Shown one piece after another: positions 43,960-54,500 of a stretch of DNA of 64,000 bases. Source of the DNA: Cylicocyclus nassatus (lineage: Eukaryota; Nematoda; Chromadorea; Rhabditida; Strongylidae); the NCBI GenBank assembly GCA_958299035.1, contig CATQJL010000112.1, positions 20,798,812 through 20,862,811 on the forward strand. Direction: 5' to 3'. Every line of letters begins with the position of its first letter. Position 1 is the first letter of the stretch. The notes below the pieces were generated by a model. The model made no database searches and was not told the origin of the DNA. It was given only the letters and a program-made list of their open reading frames with translations. The translations under genes were made by a program, and so were the position numbers.

Positions 43960-46433
43960 CTAATCTTCATTAGAGTGTGGATCCACTAGTTCGCAGACTT
44001 CTGGGCTAATGTTCAACAAGACCACGCGGGATTTATTGCGAATTCCGACAACTCCAGCAATTCCAGCTTCAAAACAGCTCTCCGCGTACTCTTTTAGGGA
44101 TGGGCTAGAGACTGAGTTATATGCGGAAACTAGGAATCAAAACGACTCTATTTATTCTCCTATAATACCCTTTCTATTGATGCCTAATTATAGCAAGCCT
44201 CTGCGTAGCAACTTATATCAGAATCACCTTTTTTGAATTTCCGACTCAGATAGAATATTAGCGCTATCCACATTTTCGAAAACCATTTTTTTGTCCAAAC
44301 CCTCCATAGCTGTCAAATGAATTCGAGCAATTTTTCTCTTGCCATCAGTCCATTGCTGAAAAATCGCTTAATAACATCCAATAAGCATGTGAAAGCATTG
44401 AATCAATTAGACAATGGGCCACCAAATTTATTCCTTATAAAGTCAATTGAACCACTACTTCTGCAATAATTTGATTACCACAAACCAAAAGAAGGAAAGG
44501 GTCAAATACCGCAATTATGCCATTTATTCCCTTGGACGTTAGTCGAGGAGCTATCATAAATACGGTATGTGCGCGAAGACAAACAAATTGTTTATCGCTG
44601 ACTTCACACAGAACATTTGTGTCGATCGATGGAGCCATTTTCATCTGTCAATCAAAGAAGAGTAATTTGAAGATGAGGATATACGCCATTTACCGTCTCA
44701 AAGTCGAAAACATCCGAAGCGATACAGGCAGCCCCAGATTCCACGAATGGTCCAGGTCGGCTATCGTAGATTCGCAGCTTGCATCCAGGAGTCACGCGAG
44801 CGATGAGTGAAGTAAGAAAAGCGAGGGGATAAGCGGTCACAGTGAGTCTGTCGCACTTGAGTGATACTTCTGATGGGAAATCTTCCATTAGATATCTCAC
44901 TTCACTCCTTACTAAACCCTGCAAAATTTTCTCAATATGTTTTTGTTGAAATTTGAAGATACTCACTATTTCGATAGATATCTGCTCTGGGTTAATGTAT
45001 TTCATCATATTGAAGAATATTCGCATTGAAACTACATAGCACGTCTCTGAATATTTTGGTCCTACTCTGACGATTCTGCGTCCTTTCTTCTCTCTTTCAA
45101 AGGAAATCTATATGAATCTTGCTATGCCGAAATTTTGATAACTCACCTTCGCGCGATACATCCTCCATCTTTTGTAGCATTGAAAAAGATAGTGTAGTTT
45201 TTATGCAAATCAGGGCCAGCAGTGCCGGGAGGCATGTAGTATACGGTTATACTAGCACAACAATTCTCGTGACTCAACTAGGATGAAATGTTTGAAAGGC
45301 GTAATTCGCCGATGCACGCTAGGGACGCTTTTGCGCTCGTAGCCGCAAGTAGCCGCTGATAGCCGCCGCCCGCAGTCGTTAGCCGCTTTTGCTACCAGTA
45401 GAGCGCGAAATCCTCACACTTTCACCATCCTCAATACATTCCTTGCCTGCCCATCCTCCATTTTCTTATTCTCGCTCATGTGCGACCGACTTTCACAAAT
45501 TATCTTTGTATTCATTGTCGTCACTAGTTAATTGCAGGGAAGCCTGGATGCTATCGGTGGGCTCATTGTTATCTGTCTTATTTGGAACCATTGAAACAGG
45601 AACAATTGAAACAACTTAATCCTCCGACTACTTCCTCGTTTTGACGCAGTAGCTATGGATTTCTCATGAGATATGTTTAATTGAACCAAATTATTTACGC
45701 ACTGCGTACCAACATACCACTCGTTTAGTTTACAACAGCATCTTTTTTCGCAGAATTGGAGAAGATTCTAACCACGAATAAACTTCGGATAACCGAATGT
45801 CAGGATACTTGAATTGCAAAACCGTATAAGGCAGACCAATGGGAAAATTCTCCAGCTGCGGTATCCAAGCTTCCTAGCAAGCAGGTAATGACGACTACCG
45901 ATGCGAAGAAAATGTGTCAGAGTCAGACTGCGCATGAGCGGGAATAAGAAAAGATTACGGGTAATAACCAGGCCTTATGTATGCTTTTTAGAGTAGTAAA
46001 AATGCGAGATTCTGCGCTCTCGTGAGAACAAAAGCGGTTACGGTGGATAACGGCAGCTGGCGGCGCCTGCGAGCGGCAATGGGCCGCTGAGCTGCCATGG
46101 CGGCCAAGCGCGGTATGCAAGCACTCCACATAGTCAGACTCGTAACAAAACTCCAGTATGTGCCTCACTCAATCGTAAAGATGTACTTACATCCTCGGGA
46201 CCATAAATCTTGTACGGCATGTGCTGAAGGAAGACACCATAAACGTTAGGCTTTGCTTTTAGAGATAAAGCCATGCATTCTTTGCTCAGAAACGTAAAGT
46301 TCCTCAAAGTAGGGTATGGAAGGTTACGCAATACATCAATTTTGAAGTGAGTAGGCAGTGTATTCCAGAAAATGAATTTGTCTTCGAATAAGTGGGCATC
46401 AATAATCCGAGCAGACTTCGCATTTTCATCCAT
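43960..46433 (-). CDS. F-box protein, array gene 5 (intact, diverged)
   Basis: Seven exons: 46191-46433, 45147-45277, 44967-45093, 44694-44918, 44486-44644, 44228-44355 and 43960-44104. All phases close to 385 residues. F-box at about residues 23-58: L-P-T-H-F-K-I-D-V-L-R-N-L-P-Y-P, then F-T-F-L-S-K-E-C-M. The middle has S-M-R-I-F-F-N-M and S-D-V-F-D-F-E-T; the sixth exon opens with Q-W-T-D-G-K-R-K-I as its paralogues do with Q-W-M-K-G. The C-terminus ends L-V-D-P-H-S-N-E-D. Its introns are the cleanest of the array (mostly 40-130 bases, except intron 1 of about 0.9 kb), and its divergence suggests it is the oldest copy. Presumed SCF adaptor; target unknown. Confidence 0.85.
45278..46190. other. 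Intron 1 of F-box gene 5
   Basis: About 0.9 kb. It has an AGCCGC-rich tract (45340-45385: AGTAGCCGCTGATAGCCGCC) and a GC-rich stretch at 46040-46100 (GGCAGCTGGCGGCGCCTGCG). No exon or defined element seen. Confidence 0.55.
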
Positions 46434-46490
46434 GTATTTCTGAAAAGATCCTACTATAATAACGCGCTAAGGCCGTCTGTTTTTGTGTAT

Positions 46491-46754
46491 CCTCGAGTCA
46501 TTTGTAACTTAATATATGAGTGTGCACACTACGCATAGCAGCCGACGGCAACCTTACTAGTAACTCCTCGCTGGAACCTTTTCCAGCGTAACAAATTGTA
46601 GATACGTGTTGTGCTGACTAATACATGAACAACAAATCAAAAGAGATAAGAGAACAAGGCGAAATCACGGGAAATGAGCAGGTCCTAGTCTTGCAGTTCG
46701 TCAAGTAAGGCGCATTATGTGCATAACACATATTAAGTTACAAATGACTCGAGG
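46491..46754. mobile_element. MITE with CCTCGAGTCATTTGTAACTT ends
   Basis: Left CCTCGAGTCATTTGTAACTT and right AAGTTACAAATGACTCGAGG, then ATATATG against CATATTA-type sequence inward. Half copy at 37150-37184. The core has no coding frame. Confidence 0.8.
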
Positions 46755-47364
46755 ATATGTCTGTAAGTCTGTGTGAAAATCTGTCTGTCACGAAATTCAT
46801 AGAGGAAGCTGCAACTAAGCTATCGGGCTGCAATTTTGCATAACATACCGTGCCAGCGTGTAGGTCCACCATGCGCAAGGACGAGCCGGTTTGATGAGCG
46901 GGTCCCTCAAAATTTGCGCTTCAAACGGGTCCGCGCGCCTTTTGGCACGCAAAACTGGGTCGCTAATTGGACTTTTTGCGAAGTTATGACTTGCCTGACA
47001 AGTAACTCTGCGCGCCATGAATTCTAGCCCAAAAAATGCTCCAAAAGTTTGCTTTTTTTGCGAAAACAGCGCCAAACGCGTAGATAGTCGATTTGGCAAG
47101 GTTTATTTGGAAAAACTGAAAAGATTTTTGCACTGAAATGTAGCCCAACGTGACTATTATCCTTATGACGATTATCAAATTAAAATAAATTCGGTAATCC
47201 GTACAAATTCGCATTTGTTTCCTTGCAACAAAGTTTTTTTCCTCAAAATTACCCATCTTACACGGAGATGCTTCATGAGTGAACAGTTGTTTACGATTCA
47301 TTTGTGATGCTCAGCATCGCGTGGTGAGTTTCAAAGCCATTCTCATACAAAGCGAGGGAGAGAT
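46755..47364. other. Intergenic DNA with no supported gene
   Basis: A GTCTGTAAGTCTGTGTGAAAATC-like block near 46758-46790 resembles the GTCTGT tail of the CTAG family. Open frames 46815-47301 have no domain. Confidence 0.45.
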
Positions 47365-47440
47365 ACAAGGATCAGGCGAAATATCCGTATGCCTTTCTCA
47401 AACATGAGAAAGGCATACGGATATTTCGCCTGATCCTTGT
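47365..47440. other. Perfect 36-bp hairpin with a 4-nt loop
   Basis: ACAAGGATCAGGCGAAATAT continues to TTTCTCA, loop AACA, then the exact complement ending ATATTTCGCCTGATCCTTGT. Imperfect pairing extends outward (GAGGGAGAGA against ACGTCTTTCCCTC) by about 10 more bases. Precursor-like length, but perfect pairing also suits a recent palindrome or a small element. No copy elsewhere in the window. Confidence 0.9.
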
Positions 47441-48527
47441 ACGTCTTTCCCTCCTGTGGTAAAAAAGGTGCAAACTTGAAGCGAGGTTTAAGAATTAACG
47501 CTTTTTCGTACCATCTGCTGCGTAGAAGCTGTATTTTCCTTTAATCTGTTCTCCTCCAAACATTTTTTAAAGTTTGGCTTCTTCGTTTCAGCCCCATTTT
47601 CCCTCACAAATTTGCTACTTGCTCGTTCATTCTCATTATCACTCCCGCTTTTAGTGAGAAAGCACTAAGTTTAGAGCAATGTTGGATTTAAGATAGTACC
47701 AAGTACCATTCAAAGTAAGTAGCGTCCATTAACTTTGCTCCAATTTCGAAACTTTTTCCTTAGCAAGAAGAAGAAGTACAAAAATGATACCAAAACTTGC
47801 AAAACTTGCACTCAAACCCGTTAAAAATGGGCAAAAATTGCTATTTCCCACCGTCCAATACGATGGGGCCGCTACAGCGCATGCAACACAGTCGCTCAGT
47901 TCGCGCGCGGTGCTGGGACTGAGCCGAAACTTCCGGATAAGTATGAACGCAGTCCGAAAGCGACACGCTAAAACAGCGTTTGGGACTCCTCGCCATACCC
48001 TGACTGAGTGAGAGCAATACGCGAAAAAAACGCGGCGATGTGCCCAAAACTATTCGCGTCTAAAGCAAAGATGGTGCCGCTATACACCCAAAAATACGGT
48101 AAGCTATAAAAGTAAATTACTTTCCTATGGAAGTAGTAAATTTTTAGAAGTAAAAAAGCGCATAGCAAGCGATTGAGAAGCAGTCAATGAAGCCAAAAGT
48201 GTACAAAACAAACACTATGTATATTCTTGGATTGATAAAAATTCCAATACGTCTTAGCACTTAACTACAACTCACCAATAATCTCCAAGATGACGACAAC
48301 CGCATAGCACGCATAGCTTGAGCGCTCTTATCAGTTCGAGGCACCGCTCGCCACCGATTTCCAGGGTTACTCAACTGCCAGTCCTATTCACAAAAAAAAA
48401 ATCCCCATGTATCCGTGGAAAACATTCCTTGGTTGCCTATTTTTGAATTTTGCTTTCCGTATTTATACCTCTTCTGACTTAATTTCACGCAAATTTCTCA
48501 TCAACATTTATAGCATTTGGTTTTCAG
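47441..48527. other. Presumed 5' region of the MUN/C2 gene
   Basis: The start of the gene beginning at 48528 should lie here or further left. A fragment of the palindromic MITE of 1340-1454 is at 47886-47955 (GTGCTGGGACTGAGCC; AAGTATGAACGCAGTC). An open frame at 47784-48011 overlaps that fragment and is not supported as the first exon. Confidence 0.45.
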
Positions 48528-51500
48528 CTACCAACTAATGGAGGATGAAGGCTATATGGCCGTCATCTGTGCCATCCTCTATGACACCGAAGACGATGAA
48601 AAAGAGAAAGCAAGACGTGCCGAGTTACTTGAACATTTACGCGAGGTGCGCCAATTTCTTTATTTTTGTAGCCGCTTGGAGTTCATTTGAGAATTACTTG
48701 ATATATGATCAGTTTCGTGAAACGAAATTTTTATGACAAGTTTTGTTTAAACGTGTTTCAGGCGCATGCTATAACCACACAGAAACATGAACAACTCTTA
48801 GCACAATGCCTGCATATGGTAAAATCTTTGATATTTTACATATAAAAAACAATTTGTTCATTTCTCAGCTACGTTATCACCTTGAGGTTATTGCTCATCT
48901 GCCGCCCACTGAGACTATGGTTCTTTACTTATTCAGGTAAATTGAATTCTTCCTACTTTGACATATCAATCAACGTTCTTTCAGTGAAGAAGTATGCAAA
49001 CAATATGTGGCCAACACTGAAGAAATCTATAAATTGTGAGTGATTTTTTGCATACGCCGGCCCCATACTAGAGTTTTTCGAAAGTCAAAGTCGAACAGGA
49101 AATGCGGGAAAAACCAGCAACGAGAAATTCCAGGCATTTCTCTCGCACAACACATGATTTTTATATGTTCACGACACTCGTTTAGAGAAAGATAAGAATT
49201 CGCTGTGTGCCAGGCGATTTGATAAGCGGCTGCTAAATATATGTCTACAACGATTTAAAAATAACAGCGACCACCAAATGTCCAAGCAGTTTCAAATTTT
49301 AAAACTCATCCCATCAACCACTGATTTTAGACGATTATTTGATTTTGTAGTGTGCATTAAAATATGCCTTGCAGGAGGATTCGGATAAGATTAGTGTATT
49401 TAGTGAAGTTGGAGACCATTCAAACTTCAAATTAAAGTTTGCCATTGCACGCTTCAATGGCAAAAGTCACAAGACAATTGTGCGATCGGGATCAATCATC
49501 AAACGGTATGAAGTATTGATAGCATTAAAATCAGAATCTCTCCATTTACAGTCTGATGCAAATTGATCGAAGAGAGGACGAGTGCATTCAAATTTCGCAG
49601 CTTCCAATTGGCAATTTGGTGAAGAAGACAATATCATTGAAAGGTCGTCAATATGCTGTAGAACTGAAGCTTTTGGTCAGAAAAGTCTTATTCTGGTAGA
49701 TTTTCTTATCGAAGACTCATTTTACAGAAAACTATCGACCATGAAAGCATGCCAGTGCTCAATTTTCACGATTTGTTGGAGCTCACAAGAGCGCTGCACG
49801 AGTATGATGCAGAAATAATGGTGAGCTTCGCTTGAAACGTGCAAATTATAGGGTAATGGCTAGTGAAAAAAAAGGTTGAAGGCACCATCCACCCAAGTCT
49901 GAAACTGTGAAATCTTGATGCAGTACAGTAGCGAAGCCCCTAATTCCCTGTGTGCTCAAATCTCGCTGTTTGTGTATTCCGAAGGGAGAAATTCGCCCCA
50001 CATGGTGTATGCTCTGGGGACGCCACGCCCATCGATGTAAGTGTGAAAATAATGAAATTGGACTCGTTAGTGAAACATCCATTGTAAAACACAGTTCAGC
50101 AACTAGGTATTGGACCCGGTATCCAGCTCACTACTTTCAGACCACCCTGATGGGCGTGGCGACCCTAGCAGCATCCTCAATCTAGAGCAAGTTTTGCAGC
50201 GCGACTCAGGCAATCAAGTCAATTAGTTAGGGCCCCCGTGCACTGAGATCTCACCAACCTCATATTTTGGTAGTACCGGACGGAGGCGGCCACCCAGTAA
50301 GCGAGGCGTGCGAGTTTTAACGACGAATGATGCCCAAAAATGCCGTTTACACCCGATTATTATATTAATCGACTACGTTCCTCAAAATGCCCTTGACATC
50401 AGATTACAAAAAGAAAAATTCTTTATTCTAGGAGGGCGGTTACTCGGGAGAACTCTCGGACCGATCCTTTGCACTACTGCATCGCTCCGCGCAGTTCTCG
50501 AACATTCCACCAGAAGTGATAAAAATCGCGTGAGTCAGGAAAGTTATTACGTACTTACGATGAAATTTCTCCGCAAAACTTGTCTTGATACTTGAACCTT
50601 TATAATTTTTCCTGCCTCATTTCTTTGGCAATCTGAAGTCGAGGAGTACGGGCTATTCATCATACGCAGAGACTGGACGTCGTTGGTCCGACTGAGATAG
50701 TTCGTGTTTGGAAGAGTCAACGGACGGTTAGATGAATGAAACGGCCTTAATCTTAGAAACGCAGACAGCTTTCGCAATTGCACTCCGTCTCTGCGTCCGA
50801 TGAATCGCTTATACTGCTTCCAACGTCAAAGTAGCTCATAGTAATATTGCCACCTACAGAACGCTTTCAACTTTCCTTGTGTGGGACACATCCAAAGCGA
50901 TTCTGGATCATGATTCAATTCCACGACTCATAAAACAGCTAAAAGAGCAACAAAAAGTCAAGAAAAGCATAATATTGGTAATTTTGCTCTAGAAATCAAA
51001 TACCTCGATTAGCTTCGTTTATTCATTCTAGGACACGGCGCTGGCTCATTTAGCAGAATGCGTTATCGCTGAACTACATGAAATATTGAATCAGCACGAT
51101 GACAAACAACTATTTCCACCAGAAGGTTATAGTATCCTCAAATCTTTGAACGATTCACTGAAGTCAGCGACGGATTTTGTTCCAAAACATTTGCTACGGA
51201 AAAGTTTGCATGTTCAGAACAGTGGTAGAAATATGTGTCTTGCCGATCTGGGACTTATCTACCTCCGATCCAACATCAGTTCTTACTCGAGAACTGAGGC
51301 AACTGGTGAAAAATAGCGCGGAAAGATGGGCAGAGCAGGAATTTTCAAGTGACAATGAAGGAGAAAAGGTATATTAAAGTGTCCAGTCAATTCAGTCAAA
51401 GCGCACGCACATACTCTTGCAAGGCACCGTCCACTCAAATTGATGATGGTAAGATTTTGATACCGTACAATAGCGGGCCCCTAATTAAGTAACTGCTCAA

Positions 51501-54500
51501 GGTCCAGCTGCAAAAGGTGAGGTCCGAAGCGAAGATTGCTCCAAAAGGTTGAAGCGGTGCTGGTCGCTGTGCCCATCAATGTGTACGGTCTAGAGATATA
51601 TTTCAAAACTGGGCATGGATGGCCCAGAATAGTTGAAAATCCGCCCATTATCGTGATCATCGTAGTTTCGACAATTCTGGAACATCTGAGACTATTTTGA
51701 ACTTCCATCCTCAAGAACCCACGATGATGGGCGGAATGACCATCGCCGCTTTTCCAACATTCGCAGCGGAACTTGGACGATTACTTAGTTGGGGCTCACC
51801 CTATATGGTGTCAAAATTCACGATCCTTTGGGTGAATGGTGCCTACAAAGCCTACAGGATAAAATCGATATTTGCAGTTGCGCCAAAACGCCACGACTCT
51901 TAGGCATCAAACCAGCGCAGGAGTTTCCAAACTACGCAAATTAACCAAATATTTTAGGACGTATGCAAGAAAATTCATACTATGTGGGAACTGTTACACA
52001 ATCATCAAAGCTACAGTCTCTTCTTCTCACAATTCAACATCAACTACGTTGGGGTTGTGCTCGAAACTGTAGACGAGCGGGTTAGTGATTGCAAAAATCG
52101 TTTTTCCAGTGATATCTGCTCTACAGATCGAGACATTCACGAAGGATTATCTAAGCAAATGGCTCTCTGCATTGGACTCACGCCAAGGTGAAGAGTTGGA
52201 AAAGTTCACAAAATACACGATGCGTTTGTATGATACCCTTCATTTGTTGACAGTGTTTGGAAAGAGAAATAAGTGAGTAACAAAATCATTAGCGCATGTT
52301 CGAAAATAATGTTCCCACACTTTTAGGGTGGAAATCTTACGAGTATATGATTTTGAAGAGTGGTTCTCAAATAGCACTGTATTCTGGACATATTCTTGGC
52401 GGGATATCAGCTTGAAGATGGTAATATATACCACAAAATTCTGACAACCCCAAAATAATTCCTTACTAGGTCGCTCGAACTATCTCGCTGAATAACGACG
52501 GTGATGAAACGAAGTATGAACATCACCGGCCCTTACCCGGGGGTCTATATTCATTTCTCTGCATACAGAAAGGTAAAAATAGGGAGTTTTTATGAATCAA
52601 ACCTGCAAAGAACTTCAACAAACAGGCCTTTCCGATGACTATACTATGCTGGCATTTCGACGACCAGAAAACCTGCTCATGGGCTCGATAGCACTTGTAC
52701 ATGTGGGTCGAAAGTGTTATTGAATTGAAGTTTCTGTCGTTCTTTTTTTGCAACATTTCCAACTACTTCCTACCACAACGCATTTGCATAGTTTCAAAGT
52801 TTTCAAAATTCCAAAATCAACGAGCCCGACAGAATTTGCGTCTTCATGATGTTCACGAAGCACATGATCACCCCTTCACTCGCGTCCCACTTTTGAAAAA
52901 AATTTGTGAGTCATTAATATGGTGTTCTGAAATTTTTCTGGCCAAAAAGACATTTGTTACTATTCACAAGCGTTTTGCTTCTCAAAAATAAAATGCGACA
53001 GCAGAAACAAATTCTGTCATTTCCCTAAATAACATAAGAATCTAAATACAGATATACCGGAGCAGAAACATTTCTGGGATAAAGAGAGAACCCCACAAAA
53101 TCCGCCTTTCGTTTGCGACTTTCCATTTTACGACGACATTTATCAAACCTGCATAAAAAAAGTGTAGAGATTGAGTCCTTCAGCTTTGAAGTTTGGAAAA
53201 GTAGCCTGTATCAGAATGTCATCAAGATTGTTTACGTGACATTTCCCTTTTTTCAAAAAATCAAGCAAAGGCGGCGGCGCGACAGCTAGAAACTACTTCC
53301 AGCAACCCTACAGAATCACAACTTTTCTTCACAAAGTCGAGGATCAAATCATTCAGATTTACGCTGAGAACATCTATGCTTACGCAAAAAAACTACATGC
53401 CGATGCCCTATCGAGCGATTGCGATACGGTAGGTGAAGATATAAAGCCTAATCCCAGATGAAGGCGGCTTCCGATGTAAAGGCGTGCGCGGGCCTGCGAG
53501 CTCCTATGACAAAAGATACTTGAACGCCGCTTCCATACGCTTCGCAGAATGAACCAACCACCTTCGTCAGGGATTAGCCTTTACTTGCAAAAAAAATCGA
53601 CATTGCCCATTTAGGACTCACGCATTATGCGAGCAGTGAATGGCATTGAACAAGCGCTTTTGTTCATATCAGAGCGATGGCGAAGATTTGTGAATTTCGA
53701 TCGGCTGGCTGCAGTGCTTTCGGAAAACGAAACAGAAGCTATCAGCACATCTTGCTTGAACGTGCTCGAAAGTACAAGAAAGGTAGCCATTTTTGGACCT
53801 CGAAGCAATTTTTCTTCGAAGGCTGCGTCGAAGTTAGGCGGGCCAGCTCGTTCCAACGCCGTGCAAGCCCGTGTCTGATGTCAATTCAATAAGGCTGCGT
53901 TCATACTGATTTCGAAATCCGGGAACAGTTCAAGCACAGCGCTCGAACTGAGCCCTGTGCTGGAACTGTTCCCGGATTTCGAAATCAGTATGAATGCAGC
54001 CTAAAGACAGGGCGAGCCATGTAGGTCCCGGCACGGCGCCGTTACGGTGCTGGAACGGAGCCAGCACTGCATCAGCACATGGGACTGACCGCTGTGTAAA
54101 TTTTAGCCCTGCTCAAAAAACCTTACGATTAGCGACTCCATATAATGATGCATGTAAATAATATTTTCAGCGCTGTGAGCAAATCATGTACGCACTACTA
54201 CGAGTGCATAGTAGAACAAAACGAGAGGATATACTCAAAATAGCAAAAAGTATCACTGTAGATAGCCATGAGCAGAGCAAGACCTTGGTAAGAGCGGTAG
54301 CGGTAATGACGTTTTTGGCAACTTTCAAAATTCTAGGCCATGTATATGCGTGAAATCTCACCAGCCGAGCGAATTCATGCAGTTCTGGATAACGTAGACC
54401 GACTGGCAAGTGATGTAAAAGGAGAATTTTTGCATAGGTAGGTGCGAAACACTCATAAAAGGACGACTGAGAACATCTCTATTCAGATGCGCACAAATTT

